Shown here piece after piece: positions 7,883 through 17,402 of a stretch of DNA of 51,643 nucleotides. The notes below the pieces were generated by a model. The model was not told the DNA's origin. It saw nothing but the letters and a program-made list of their open reading frames with translations, and did no database searches. The stretch's first letter is position 1, and every line of letters starts with the position of its first letter. Location: the NCBI GenBank assembly GCA_020160875.1, contig JAIUPE010000012.1, positions 1 through 51,643 on the forward strand. Direction: 5' to 3'. This DNA comes from Pseudomonadota bacterium (lineage in GTDB: Bacteria; Pseudomonadota; Alphaproteobacteria; Rhodospirillales; Rhodospirillaceae). A program made the translations under genes and the position numbers.

Positions 7883-9316
7883 GTGGTTAATATTGCAACG
7901 TTATTGAGCGAGCTCGACCGAATCCCCACCTATCAGGTGTTCGGCAAGGTCGCTGCCGTTCAAGGTCTCCTTATCGAAGTCTCCGGGGTTCAGAACAACC
8001 TCTCCGTGGGGGACCGCTGCAACGTGATCACCCGGGATGGCCGCAAGGTGATCTGCGAGGTGGTTGGATTCCGCAGTGGCCGCGCCCTCGTTATGCCGTT
8101 CGGCCCGCTGGAGGGAATCGGCCTGGGGTGCCGCGCCGAAATCGCCGACGCCGCCCCCGCCGTGTACCCGGACGATTCGTGGCTGGGCCGCGTCATCAGC
8201 GCCATGGGCAAACCGATCGACGGGCGTGGACCGCTCAATGTCGGCCCCGTCGCCTATCCGATCAAAGCTTCTCCGCCGCCGGCGCACGACCGCAAGCGTA
8301 TCGGCAGCAAACTCGATCTCGGCATTCGCGCGCTCAATACGTTCACCACCAGTTGCCACGGTCAACGTATGGGCATCTTCGCCGGGTCCGGCGTTGGTAA
8401 ATCGACCGTGCTCTCGATGATGGCGCGTTATACGAATGCGGATGTGACCGTGGTCGGTCTGATCGGCGAACGTTCGCGTGAAGCGCGCGAGTTCATCGAA
8501 GACGATCTCGGCCCCGAAGGTCTCGCGCGCAGTGTCGTCATCGTCGCGACGTCCGACGAGCCGCCGCTTACACGCCGTCAGGCCGCCTATCTCACGATGG
8601 CGGTGGCGGAGTACTTCCGCGATCAGGGTAAGAACGTTCTCTGTCTCATGGATTCTGTGACGCGCTTCGCCATGGCCCAGCGCGAGATCAGTCTTTCCGC
8701 GGGCGAACCGCCGGCCACGAAGGGCTACACACCCACGGTCTTCGCTGAACTGCCGAAGCTTCTCGAGCGCGCCGGTCCCGGCAAGCGCAAGAGCGGTAAT
8801 ATCACCGGCCTCTTCACCGTGCTCGTCGAAGGCGACGATCACAACGAACCGATCTCGGACGCCGTGCGCGGTATTCTCGATGGTCACATCGTGCTGGAGC
8901 GTCCGATTGCCGAACGGGGCCGCTATCCGGCCATGAACATCCTGAAGTCCATCTCGCGTACGATGCCGGGCTGCAATACAGACGAGCAGAACGCGCTCAT
9001 CCGCCGCGCGCGCAAGCTCATCTCGTCCTATGAAGACATGGCGGAGCTGATTCGCCTTGGCGCTTACCGCAAGGGTTCGAATCCCGAGGTGGACGAAGCC
9101 ATCTTCTATTATCCACGCATCGAGGAGTTCCTGCGTCAGGGCAAGGACGACCATACCGATCTCGAGACGTGCTACAAACTCCTCGCCGAAGCGATCAAGC
9201 CGAACTCCGCGCCCGTCATCGAGGCGCCGCCAGAGGGGCAGCAGATGCGTATGGCGCCGCCGGCCGGCGCCGGACCGCGCCCTGTCGGCGTGCGTGTCCG
9301 CCCGCCCGCGCGGTAG
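7883..9316 (+). CDS. fliI: Flagellum-specific ATPase FliI
   Basis: 477 aa hexameric ATPase of the flagellar type III export apparatus, at the cytoplasmic face of the basal body. The Walker A motif is [12 protein letters not shown] near residue 170, followed by [19 protein letters not shown]. The Walker B region is [17 protein letters not shown], and the family signature [21 protein letters not shown] follows. The GTG start at 7883 has GAGGA about 9 bp upstream. About 30 Pro-rich residues extend the C-terminus beyond the usual FliI length. fliJ begins 8 bp downstream. Confidence 0.96.
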   Translation: MVNIATLLSELDRIPTYQVFGKVAAVQGLLIEVSGVQNNLSVGDRCNVITRDGRKVICEVVGFRSGRALVMPFGPLEGIGLGCRAEIADAAPAVYPDDSWLGRVISAMGKPIDGRGPLNVGPVAYPIKASPPPAHDRKRIGSKLDLGIRALNTFTTSCHGQRMGIFAGSGVGKSTVLSMMARYTNADVTVVGLIGERSREAREFIEDDLGPEGLARSVVIVATSDEPPLTRRQAAYLTMAVAEYFRDQGKNVLCLMDSVTRFAMAQREISLSAGEPPATKGYTPTVFAELPKLLERAGPGKRKSGNITGLFTVLVEGDDHNEPISDAVRGILDGHIVLERPIAERGRYPAMNILKSISRTMPGCNTDEQNALIRRARKLISSYEDMAELIRLGAYRKGSNPEVDEAIFYYPRIEEFLRQGKDDHTDLETCYKLLAEAIKPNSAPVIEAPPEGQQMRMAPPAGAGPRPVGVRVRPPAR

Positions 9317-9324
9317 CCACGTAA

Positions 9325-9762
9325 ATGGCAAAAAAAGACCTTCATAATCTCATCCGTCTGCGCAAGTGGGATGTCGATGAAAAGCGGCGCAGCCTGGCAA
9401 CGCTGCTGCGTCACGAAGAAGCGGTGATCGAACGCCAGAATGCGCTCGAAGCCGAGATCCAGATGGAAATGGCCTTCGCGGCCAATGCGCCGGTCGAACT
9501 GCGCGGCACGCTGCCGGGCTATATCGCGCTCAGCGATGAGAAGCGCGAACGTCTCGCGCAGGCTTTGCGTGAAGTGCAAACCCGCGTGGCTTACGCGCAG
9601 GACGAACTCGCGGAAGCTTACCGGCGCTCAAAGACTCTCGAGGTTACCCAAGCCAATCGCGACAAAGAGGAAGAACTCGAGCTCGCGCGCAAGGAAGAGG
9701 AGGATCTCAACGAGATCGGCCTTAACCTGTTCCGCCGGCGCACGGCGGTCGAAACGGCCTAA
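9325..9762 (+). CDS. fliJ: Flagellar export protein FliJ
   Basis: 145 aa, almost entirely charged heptad-like helix, as expected for FliJ, which inserts into the FliI hexamer and helps drive export. The protein begins MAKKDLHNLIRLRKWDVDEK, and Glu/Arg/Lys-rich coiled coil runs from about residue 25 to the end. The family is weakly conserved, so the call rests on coiled coil, length and position right after fliI. Its TAA overlaps the opposing gene's TAG within the four bases 9759-9762. Confidence 0.88.
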   Translation: MAKKDLHNLIRLRKWDVDEKRRSLATLLRHEEAVIERQNALEAEIQMEMAFAANAPVELRGTLPGYIALSDEKRERLAQALREVQTRVAYAQDELAEAYRRSKTLEVTQANRDKEEELELARKEEEDLNEIGLNLFRRRTAVETA

Positions 9763-11006
9763 TCCTTGACGGGCGCCGGTGCGCCAAAGGCGCCGACGTC
9801 GTTGATCGCGTCGAGCGGGACGTCGGGGCTGAGCTCCCGTACCACCATGAAGCCCGCCGTTCCATCGGACGTCACGACGCGTATCCACTGCCCATCGGGC
9901 GCGGTCTCCGTTGCGAGAACCAGCGTGCCTGTCTTCAGCATCGCTTCCATCTGATAGCTCGCGCCCGGGCCGGTCCGCACCGCCGCGCCGTCTCTGGTCA
10001 CACTGTACACACGCCCGATCATTTCTTCGGTTTGATCGGGGGCCCTGGTCGCGGGTGCGGTCAACTTCGCATACAGGTCTTGCGCCATGGTTGTCAGCGG
10101 CATGGGCGCCGAGGTGACCGCGAATGTGCCCAAGCCGCCGACGATCAGGGCCAGCGGCAGCACCTGCACCATTGGCGCCCAGCCGGGCTTTGCCCAGCGG
10201 TCCTTGATGGCGCGGGCCGCATTGCCCATCGAGGCCGACAGCGGCGTCAGGAATTGTTCGACTTCGCCGCGCAAGTTGGTGGCCTTTGCGAAGGCCAACG
10301 CCTGTTCGCCGGCGCTGCGCGCGAGTTCCATTTCGCCGCGCGCGCGGAACGCCCGCGCCTGGCGCAAGAGTAACCGCGCGTTACGGTCCGCTGGTTTGCG
10401 CCCGCCGCGCACATTATTGACGAGCGCTTTCACCGTTTCCTTCGGTCCGTTCGGCCAAGCCCACCATCCGGCGAGCCAGGTCACCAGTGACGCGCGAACG
10501 GCCGCGCGGTCGGCGCAGCTGCGGCAGAACACATCCGCTACGGTGCGTTTCTGCACCGTCTTCAACCGGCCCCACACCAGGTCGAACACCACATAGCGCG
10601 GTTGCGCCGTGATCTTGCCGCAGCGGCACAGCGCGGGCTCCTCAACGGATGGTTTTGGGTTTGAGGGCTTGGCGGCCGGTTTCGGTTGTTCGGCGCGTGC
10701 CGGCTCGGGCTTCGCTTGCGCCTTTTTTTCCGCCTTTGGCTCAGGCTTGGCTTCGGCCTTCGGGCCAGCCTTCTGTCCGGTCTTCCACGGCCGGTCATAG
10801 GCCGCGCGCGTTTCCGGATCGCTCAAGGTTTCATAGGCCTCGTGCAGACGGTGGAATTGCTTGGCTGCGATCGGCGAGGGATTGAAGTCGGGGTGAAGCC
10901 GCTTGGCCTTATTGCGATAGGCCGATTTGATAGCATCCGCGTCGGCGTCCTCGGCAATGCCGAGCGCCACGTAGTATCCCTTGGGATCGCGGGTCAGGTT
11001 GGTCAT
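9759..11006 (-). CDS. J-domain protein with Cys-rich centre, one membrane segment and bacterial SH3 domain
   Basis: 415 aa. The J domain occupies residues 9-70, with the HPD motif in AKRLHPDFNP. A Lys/Pro/Glu-rich linker follows (about 75-125), then a possible zinc site (CRCG and later FCRSC), then a helical TPR-like stretch (ARLLLRQARAFRARGEMELA). A membrane segment lies near 285-305 (VLPLALIVGGLGTFAV). A C-terminal SH3b domain follows (VRTGPGASYQMEAMLKTG to GFMVVREL), predicted to face the periplasm and bind peptidoglycan. It is the last gene of the flhA-to-here series, and its stop overlaps that of fliJ. A role in placing the flagellum in the wall is a guess. Confidence 0.72.
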   Translation of the reverse strand: MTNLTRDPKGYYVALGIAEDADADAIKSAYRNKAKRLHPDFNPSPIAAKQFHRLHEAYETLSDPETRAAYDRPWKTGQKAGPKAEAKPEPKAEKKAQAKPEPARAEQPKPAAKPSNPKPSVEEPALCRCGKITAQPRYVVFDLVWGRLKTVQKRTVADVFCRSCADRAAVRASLVTWLAGWWAWPNGPKETVKALVNNVRGGRKPADRNARLLLRQARAFRARGEMELARSAGEQALAFAKATNLRGEVEQFLTPLSASMGNAARAIKDRWAKPGWAPMVQVLPLALIVGGLGTFAVTSAPMPLTTMAQDLYAKLTAPATRAPDQTEEMIGRVYSVTRDGAAVRTGPGASYQMEAMLKTGTLVLATETAPDGQWIRVVTSDGTAGFMVVRELSPDVPLDAINDVGAFGAPAPVKD

Positions 11007-11114
11007 CAGGCCCGTTTGCCAAAAACCTGGAAAGAAGCCGTTAATAGCCCGTCAGCGGCAAAGGGTGGATGCCGGCTTTCGCGCCCGAGAACGGCCGATA
11101 AAAGGAGCCCAATT

Positions 11115-12860
11115 TTAGGCCCAAAGGCCAGCTTTATCAGGTGAATTTCCGACATTGAGCGGGTCGGCGAATTTCTTGGTCACCTGGAAGGTCAATCCCC
11201 CCTTGAGGCCCATCGCCCCATTGGCGCTCGTGAAAATGCCTGTCAGACCGCGGCGCATCTCTTCGGGCAAAGCGTCCTTGGTCCGCAGCACCATGTCGAA
11301 GGCGCGCAGCTCCTTCTTGAACATGCCGTCGAGCTGCATCGCGCCGAGGCGGGAGAGATTGAGGTCGATGAGGAAGCGCGTGGCGCTACCCTTTCTGCCG
11401 CCGGCGCCGTCCGTATCCGCGTCGCCCTCGCGCCGTGTGATCAGTGCGATGCGGTCGATCTGTCCGCCCGCGTTCCAGGGTACGGGCAGCGCACGCCATT
11501 CGGCGCCGCCGTCACGCACGCGTGCGGAAAGTTCACCGACTTCGCCGGATAAGGTGCCCGCAAGATGCGCGCCGCGCGGGCCCGCTTTTTCCAGTGCGCG
11601 TAGGGTCGTATCGCCCGGCCATTGACGCGCGTCGCCCGTGCGCATCGCTTGCACGAAAGAGATTACCGCCGCGGCTGTACGCGGGCCGCCGTCAGGAATG
11701 GCTTGCGCGAGCTGTTGCGCGGCGATGGGGTCGCTGCGCTGAAGCACGCTGATGGACTCGATGAGTGTCGGCCAGCCGGTATATGCGCCGGCGGGACCGC
11801 TCATTGGCATCGCGCTCGGGGGGAGCGGAAGGGGCAAGGCCGCGCCCACACGCGGCGGCGTCGTGGCGGTCACTTCAAACACGATCTTGGTGCCCACCGG
11901 CAGATTGGCGCGCACGTTCAGCTGAACTTGGCGGTCCTCGATCTCAACGATGGGAATGGAGTCGGCGTTTGCGATCACCGTACCGGTCACGGTGGCGAGA
12001 GGTCGCGTACTTTGCACATGAGCCGGCGGTTGCGGCAGGACGGCCGGTTGCGCGCTCGTCAAAACCAGCCCGGGCTGGGGTGATGTGAGTGTCGGCGCCG
12101 TCGTGGTGACGACGGGCGGGGCGCTTGGCGTTATGGGGGGCTGCGGCAGGACGGTCGGCGCTTGCGCGAGAAGCGGTGGCGGCGCGGTGACCGGCGCGGC
12201 GTTCGGCAGCTGCATGCTGACGATTTTCAGCGCGAGTTCGCTTCCGCTTCCGACCGGGAGGCTCGCGAGTGTCGGCGGCGCCGCAGGCGTTGCGGGCTGC
12301 TGAAGCGCCGTATTCGGCGCGGCTTCGATCGCGGCGGGCGCCTGGGTGATGATGGCGGAAATCGTTCCGGCCTGCACGAAGGGCGTGGGACCGTTTGGCG
12401 TCCACGTCGCCGCGAGCGGAAGAGGCTGCGGTCCCGGCAGGATCTGTGTCGGCGGTGTGAGAGATGGCGCTGGCGTAACGGGAGGCGAGGATACGCGATT
12501 TTGCGCGAGATATTGCGCGGTCGCGGCGCCATCCACGGTCGTGATTCGTATCGTCACCTGTTGCGGCGTAGCGCGCACGATCTCCAAATCGACGTGCGCC
12601 TTCTCCGGCAGCACGATCGGAAGACGTACGGCGATATCGCCGACGGCCGTATGAAGTACGATGGCCTGTTGCGCGGGCGCATTGGGCGCGGTGGCGGGGA
12701 TCGGAGCGTTAGGTGGGGGCGGAAGCACCATTGCTTCAATCGTGGTGCCGACAGGCAACGCCGCGATAGCCGGCGGCGGCTGGGCGATCACGATCGTCGG
12801 CGCCGCCGCCGCCGCCAGCACTTGCGGCAACGCGACGTTCGGCGGCGGGACGGTGGTCAT
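11115..12860 (-). CDS. Flagellar hook-length control protein FliK-like
   Basis: 581 aa. About the first 340 residues are Pro/Ala/Thr/Gln-rich and low complexity, including three short segments of the type LPVGT(T/K)I, compatible with a flexible ruler. The C-terminal 170 residues are folded-looking, with DLNLSRLGAMQLDGMFKK and DMVLRTKDALPEEMRRGLTG, a pattern like the FliK C-terminal switch domain that touches FlhB. FliK senses hook length and switches export from hook to filament. The call rests on composition, the C-terminal domain and position between flhG and other flagellar genes. It starts 13 bp after flhG. Confidence 0.65.
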   Translation of the reverse strand: MTTVPPPNVALPQVLAAAAAPTIVIAQPPPAIAALPVGTTIEAMVLPPPPNAPIPATAPNAPAQQAIVLHTAVGDIAVRLPIVLPEKAHVDLEIVRATPQQVTIRITTVDGAATAQYLAQNRVSSPPVTPAPSLTPPTQILPGPQPLPLAATWTPNGPTPFVQAGTISAIITQAPAAIEAAPNTALQQPATPAAPPTLASLPVGSGSELALKIVSMQLPNAAPVTAPPPLLAQAPTVLPQPPITPSAPPVVTTTAPTLTSPQPGLVLTSAQPAVLPQPPAHVQSTRPLATVTGTVIANADSIPIVEIEDRQVQLNVRANLPVGTKIVFEVTATTPPRVGAALPLPLPPSAMPMSGPAGAYTGWPTLIESISVLQRSDPIAAQQLAQAIPDGGPRTAAAVISFVQAMRTGDARQWPGDTTLRALEKAGPRGAHLAGTLSGEVGELSARVRDGGAEWRALPVPWNAGGQIDRIALITRREGDADTDGAGGRKGSATRFLIDLNLSRLGAMQLDGMFKKELRAFDMVLRTKDALPEEMRRGLTGIFTSANGAMGLKGGLTFQVTKKFADPLNVGNSPDKAGLWA

Positions 12861-12873
12861 GGCCGTCTAAGGG

Positions 12874-13716
12874 TTAAGGCGCGAGAAGCCGCTCGGCGAT
12901 GGCTTCCACATCCATGGCAGCCTCGGACGAGGGCGAGCGGATCAGGATCGGCGTCTGATTGCGGATGCATTCACGCACGCGTGCGTCGCGGCGAATGATC
13001 CCGGCCAGCGGCGGCGAGATTTTCAGGAAGCCCTGACACGCCTTGAACAGCGTCTGATAGGTGCGCTCGCCTTCGCGCGTCGAGTTCGCCGCATTCACGA
13101 CGATGCGAATATCCGCCTGCGGACGTTCCATGGATGTGATCTTGATGAAGGCGTAAGCGTCGGTGAGCGAGGTCGGCTCGTCCGAGGTGACCACAAGAAT
13201 GGTGTCGGCCGCTTTCGCGAGTTGACGCACCGACTTTTCAACACCGGCGCCGAGATCGAGCACGATGCGATCGTAGCGGCCCGCGAGCAAGGCGAGGTCT
13301 TCGCCCATGATCTGAAGACGCGAGAGCGGGATGTTCGCGAGTGAGCCCGAACCGGAACGTCCGGCGATCACGTCGAACCCGCCCGGTTCGTACTGCATCG
13401 CCGCCTGGTTCAGCGAAAGCTTGCCGGCGACGACGCTACCGAGGTCGTACTGCGGCATGAGGCCGAGTTGGATATCGATGTTCGCGAGACCCAAATCGCC
13501 ATCGAACAACAGAGCCTTTTGTCCGCGGCGCGCGAGCGCGTGCGTGAGCGTGATGGAGAAGAAGGTCTTGCCGACGCCGCCTTTGCCCGAAGCGACGGCC
13601 ATCAGGCGCCCGCGCTTGGCCGTAACCGCCGGGCGCCCCGCGAGACGCGGGCCGGCTTGACCGGCAGCGGGAGCAGGACCCAGCGAACGCACGCCGGGGG
13701 GAACAGTCGTCGTCAT
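12874..13716 (-). CDS. flhG: FlhG/FleN-type MinD-like ATPase
   Basis: 280 aa. The deviant Walker A of the MinD/ParA class is VASGKGGVGKTFFSITL; other motifs are LLFDGDLGLANIDIQLGL and IVLDLGAGVEKSVRQ. The C-terminus holds RRDARVRECIRNQTPILIRSP, as in FlhG/YlxH. In flagellated bacteria it sets flagellar number and acts with FlhF. The ATG overlaps the flhF stop by 4 nt, so the two are made together. About 35 residues of Pro/Ala-rich sequence precede the ATPase core. Confidence 0.9.
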   Translation of the reverse strand: MTTTVPPGVRSLGPAPAAGQAGPRLAGRPAVTAKRGRLMAVASGKGGVGKTFFSITLTHALARRGQKALLFDGDLGLANIDIQLGLMPQYDLGSVVAGKLSLNQAAMQYEPGGFDVIAGRSGSGSLANIPLSRLQIMGEDLALLAGRYDRIVLDLGAGVEKSVRQLAKAADTILVVTSDEPTSLTDAYAFIKITSMERPQADIRIVVNAANSTREGERTYQTLFKACQGFLKISPPLAGIIRRDARVRECIRNQTPILIRSPSSEAAMDVEAIAERLLAP

Positions 13717-14738
13717 CTCTTAACCTCGGAACGAATGCCGGTGGGGCGCAGCACTTGCGCGGGCGGCTCTTCCACACGCGGCTGAAGCTCTTCTTCGGGC
13801 GGCAATATAAGCCGCGCCATGGAAACGGGATTGACGGCGCACAAACCGGTGGCGACGTGCGGGTTCAAACTCACTTCGCTAAACATTAACTGGCCGGCGT
13901 CGGCAGCCGCCAAGATTGCGCCGAGACGGCGTGTCATATCCAGGCGTGTAGCCAGAAGGCGTGTCGCGCCCGAGGCGCCGAACGCCTCGCCAATGTCGGC
14001 GGCTTCCTGCGCGTCGCCGCCGGCGGCGAGCACCAGAATAGGCTCCACGTCGGCCGCGTTCTCCAGGTTACGCAGGTAGTCCATGTCGTGCTGGCTGAAT
14101 GGGTTCAGGCCCGGGCTGTCGATGAACACCAGGTCATAGCGGCTCATCATCTCGTTCACGGCAAGCCCAAGTTGATCGGGCCCGCGCACCTGGCGCAGTT
14201 CGACCTCGAGGATGCTTGTGAAAGCCTGCAATTGTTCGATGGCGCCGGCGCGAATGGTATCGGCCGTGATCACGCCCACCGGTCGTCCGGCGAGGCGCGC
14301 GCGCGCGGCGAGTTTCGAGCAGGTGATGGTCTTGCCGGAGCCCGGCGGACCGACCAGCATGAAGGGGCGAGGTGACTTGCGCTCGGGCAGCGGCGCGAAG
14401 TCGAAATGGTCTTCAAGGGCGGTCGCGCAGGCCATGGTGGGCGAGCCGACTTCGACGGCGGTGGCGGCCTGAACCATCTTCTCGATCAGGCGCGCGGGAA
14501 CACCGTGGTACGCGAGCGCTTCACGGACTTTTTCGGCGAACGGTGTCGTATTGCGGCCCGACAGCGCGCTGGCGATGGCCTCATCGTCAGCGGGATCCTC
14601 GAGCGCGGCCGTGATGCGCACCCCTTGGCCGTCGGAGGCCCGCTGGGTCGAGACGATGATGGCATCGTCTCCCAGTTCCTCACGCACCATGCGCATGGCT
14701 TCCGCCATGGTCGGCGCATTGTACGACTTAAGCCGCAT
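13713..14738 (-). CDS. flhF: SRP-type GTPase FlhF
   Basis: 341 aa, shorter than many FlhF because the basic N-terminal B domain is small. The first residues MRLKSYNAPTMAEAMRMVREELG are typical of FlhF. The G1 motif is VGPPGSGKTITCSKLA; ITADTIRAGAIEQLQAF follows. G3 is DSPG, where SRP54 and FtsY have DTAG. G4 is TRLDMTRRLG. It directs the flagellum to the cell pole with FlhG. A 221-bp spacer separates it from the end of flhA. Confidence 0.9.
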   Translation of the reverse strand: MRLKSYNAPTMAEAMRMVREELGDDAIIVSTQRASDGQGVRITAALEDPADDEAIASALSGRNTTPFAEKVREALAYHGVPARLIEKMVQAATAVEVGSPTMACATALEDHFDFAPLPERKSPRPFMLVGPPGSGKTITCSKLAARARLAGRPVGVITADTIRAGAIEQLQAFTSILEVELRQVRGPDQLGLAVNEMMSRYDLVFIDSPGLNPFSQHDMDYLRNLENAADVEPILVLAAGGDAQEAADIGEAFGASGATRLLATRLDMTRRLGAILAAADAGQLMFSEVSLNPHVATGLCAVNPVSMARLILPPEEELQPRVEEPPAQVLRPTGIRSEVKR

Positions 14739-14894
14739 CCAATCCCCGCACCAGGTACGCGCCGCGTCTGGCGCTCCTGGTCCCTAGTCTCTGAGCGTGT
14801 GGCGGATTTGACGTCCTGCGGAGCCTGCAGCGGCTACGTAAGGAACTTCAAATCCACATGCCACACGCCAACATTTATAACGCTAGCGCCATAT

Positions 14895-14948
14895 CGCTTC
14901 CAAAGCTCGCTCGATATTTGCTGCAGGCGCCCGCGAACTTTGGAAGCG
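14895..14948 (-). terminator. Long-loop inverted repeat after flhA
   Basis: Arms CGCTTCCAAAG (14895-14905) and CTTTGGAAGCG (14938-14948) are perfect 11-bp complements separated by 32 nt, just beyond the flhA stop. There is no U-tract, so it may stabilise the flhA message or attenuate read-through into flhF. The rest of the 14739-14959 spacer shows no clear sigma-54 or sigma-70 elements. Confidence 0.5.
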
Positions 14949-14959
14949 GGCGCTCGCGG

Positions 14960-17131
14960 CTAGATCTGGCCCACGGTCCGGATCTTCGCCTTCGGATGAA
15001 TTTCGTTTTGTGACATTACCACGGTCATCGGCCGGAAGCGGTCGATAATCGAGCGCACATAAGGCCTGACCGTCGGCGATGTCAGCAGCACAGGGGTTTC
15101 CCCTTGCATCGCAAAGCGCTCGAAGTTCTGGCGCACGGCCGTGATGAACTCCTGCAGCTTCGAGGGCGCCATGGATAGCTGACGGTCGTCGCCTTGGCCG
15201 GTGAGCGACTCGGCGAATTCCTGCTCCCATTCCGGCGAAAGCGCAACCAGCGGTATGACTCCATTCTCGTCTACATTCTTATCCGACAACTGGCGCGAGA
15301 GGCGCGCACGCACATGCTCGGAAATCATGAGCACGTTGCGGGTGATGGCGCAGGCTTCCGAAATGCCTTCCAGGATCGTCGGCAGGTCGCGTATGGAAAT
15401 ACGTTCGTTGAGCAGATTCTGCAGCACGCGCTGGATGCCGGCCACGGAGATCTGCGACGGGACGACTTCGCCGATAAGCTTCTGCTGTTCCTTGTCGAGT
15501 TCGTTGAGCAGCTTCTGCGTCTCGGTGTACGAAAGCAGCTCCGCCATGTTGTCGCGCACGACTTCGGTGAGGTGCGTGGTGATGACCGTAGGAGGGTCCA
15601 CGACGGTGTAACCGCGGAACAGCGCTTCTTCGCGGTTGGCCGGATCGATCCACAGCGCGGGCAGACCAAACGTCGGTTCCTTGGTGCGCTCGCCCGGCAG
15701 CGAGATTTCCTCGCCGCGAGGATCCATGACCAGCAGCATGTTCGGGCGCAGGTCGCCTTTGCCCGCTTCGACTTCCTTGATGTACACGGCGTAGGAGTTC
15801 GCCGGCAGCTGCATATTGTCCTGGATGCGCACCGCGGGCATCACGAAACCCATGTCGGTGGCCAGCGCGCGGCGCAGCGACTTGATCTGGTCGGTGAGGC
15901 GCTTGTTGTCGTTGTTGATCAGCGACAGGAGGCCGTAACCGAGCTCCAGGCGCACCATATCGATCTTCATGGCCTGACTGATCGGTTCTTCCTGAACCGG
16001 CACTTCCTGCTTCGCCTTGATCTCTTCGAGCTGTCTGGCCTTCGTCGCCTTGGCGCCGTTCTGGAACGTCACGTATGCGGCGATGCCCCCGGTGAGGCTG
16101 GCGAGCAGAAGGAACGGCAGCGCCGGAACGCCCGGCAACACCGCCATACACACCGCGAGGAAGCTGCTCATGCCGAGCGCTTTGGGATTGTTCGTGAACT
16201 GCTTGGCGAGTGCCGAGTCCATCGTGTCCTTGATGCCGCCTTTCGACACCATAAGACCGGCGGCGGTCGAGACGATGAGCGCCGGGATCTGGGTGACAAG
16301 ACCGTCACCGACGGTGAGGCGCGTATACGTGTCGGCGGCTTCGGCGAAAGGCAGGCCGCGCTGGGCCATGCCGATGATCATGCCGCCGATGACGTTGATG
16401 GCGGTGATGATGAGGCCGGCGACGGCGTCGCCGCGTACGAACTTCGAGGCACCGTCCATGGCGCCGAAGAAGTCGCTTTCTTTCTGCAGGTCTTCGCGGC
16501 GGGCCTTGGCTTCTTGTTCGTCGATCAGTCCGGCCGAAAGGTCGGCGTCGATGGCCATCTGTTTGCCGGGCATGGCGTCCAAGGTGAAGCGCGCCGTCAC
16601 TTCGGCGATACGCGTCGAACCTTTGGTGATGACCATGAAGTTCACGAGGCTGAGGATCGCGAACACGATCACGCCGATGATGAAGTTGTCGCCCATGATG
16701 AAGCCGCCGAACGCCTGAATGACGTGACCGGCGGCGTGCGTGCCTTCGTGGCCGTGCGAAAGGATCAAACGGGTCGAGGCCAGGTTGAGCGCGAGGCGCA
16801 GAAGGGTCGCGATCAGCAGCACGACCGGGAAGGAGTTGAATTCCATCGCCCGGCTGATGAACACGACGGTCATCATGATCAGTACCGCGAGGGTGATCGA
16901 AAGCGCGAGCGAGATGTCGAGCAGCCATGCCGGCAGCGGCATGATGAGCACGACCATGATGAGCACGATGCCCATCGCGAACCCGAGGTCGCCGCGGCGA
17001 AGCGAGGCAGAAATGCGCTCGCCCATCGCGCCGAAATCGAAACCCGGTAGGGCGCCGCCTTGCGCAACCGCGGGCGTACCGGCCGGCGCGGGGACACTCG
17101 CCCCGCCTGGTTGCGCTGTTTGTTCGGCCAT
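14960..17131 (-). CDS. flhA: Flagellar export gate protein FlhA
   Basis: 723 aa from ATG 17131 (MAEQTAQPGG), with GAGG just upstream; an in-frame extension to 17212 is unlikely. About eight N-terminal membrane helices are visible (GIVLIMVVLIMPLPAWLLDI, LALSITLAVLIMMTVV and later). The FHIPEP-type core has EFNSFPVVLLIATLLRLALN and ARFTLDAMPGKQMAIDADL. The loop AGLIDEQEAKARREDLQKE is followed by a cytosolic C-terminal domain (about 390-723) that binds chaperone-substrate complexes. FlhA uses proton motive force for export. The N-terminal Gly/Ala/Pro tail of about 35 residues is longer than usual. Confidence 0.97.
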   Translation of the reverse strand: MAEQTAQPGGASVPAPAGTPAVAQGGALPGFDFGAMGERISASLRRGDLGFAMGIVLIMVVLIMPLPAWLLDISLALSITLAVLIMMTVVFISRAMEFNSFPVVLLIATLLRLALNLASTRLILSHGHEGTHAAGHVIQAFGGFIMGDNFIIGVIVFAILSLVNFMVITKGSTRIAEVTARFTLDAMPGKQMAIDADLSAGLIDEQEAKARREDLQKESDFFGAMDGASKFVRGDAVAGLIITAINVIGGMIIGMAQRGLPFAEAADTYTRLTVGDGLVTQIPALIVSTAAGLMVSKGGIKDTMDSALAKQFTNNPKALGMSSFLAVCMAVLPGVPALPFLLLASLTGGIAAYVTFQNGAKATKARQLEEIKAKQEVPVQEEPISQAMKIDMVRLELGYGLLSLINNDNKRLTDQIKSLRRALATDMGFVMPAVRIQDNMQLPANSYAVYIKEVEAGKGDLRPNMLLVMDPRGEEISLPGERTKEPTFGLPALWIDPANREEALFRGYTVVDPPTVITTHLTEVVRDNMAELLSYTETQKLLNELDKEQQKLIGEVVPSQISVAGIQRVLQNLLNERISIRDLPTILEGISEACAITRNVLMISEHVRARLSRQLSDKNVDENGVIPLVALSPEWEQEFAESLTGQGDDRQLSMAPSKLQEFITAVRQNFERFAMQGETPVLLTSPTVRPYVRSIIDRFRPMTVVMSQNEIHPKAKIRTVGQI

Positions 17132-17319
17132 CCTCAACCCTCTTGAACCTCGTGCCGCGCACCGTTCCGGCGGCGGCGAAAGCGCCGTTGGGCTATGGCC
17201 GCCGCGGGCCATACTTCCCCGCGCAAAAGCCGCTAGTCCCCTCGCGCGTTAACTTTTGCCCGCGTGTGGTTAACACCTCGTTTAAACCGGCAATTTTTGC
17301 CCATCCCGATTTGGGCCCG

Positions 17320-17364
17320 ATTTGGGGTCAGACTCCATTTCTTTAATTTACTCTGACCCCAAAT
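17320..17364. repeat. Palindromic REP-type element upstream of the RAYT gene
   Basis: Perfect 13-bp arms ATTTGGGGTCAGA (17320-17332) and TCTGACCCCAAAT (17352-17364) enclose a 19-nt AT-rich loop. Elements with this GGGGTCAGA core are commonly found beside IS200-like RAYT genes. It ends 38 bp before the transposase ATG and is a likely binding or cleavage substrate. A short direct repeat, CCCGATTTGGG, lies just to its left. Confidence 0.85.
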
Positions 17365-17402
17365 TTCGCTAGGCTTATTTTTCCACGATTTCAGGGGGTT
17401 AG

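Noticed and set aside
9065-9095. tRNA-like T-arm sequence GGTTCGAATCC
   Set aside because: It falls inside conserved fliI codons and no cloverleaf can be formed around it.
14739-14959. Sigma-54 promoter before flhF
   Set aside because: A GTGGCATG...TTTGA segment looked similar, but the required GC at -12 is missing and spacing is off.
15194-17050. A 618-codon open frame on the plus strand opposite flhA
   Set aside because: It is the antisense shadow of a strongly conserved gene; composition is His/Arg/Asp-rich and no domain is recognisable. Similar long shadows lie opposite fliI, cobT/cobS and the OmpA gene.
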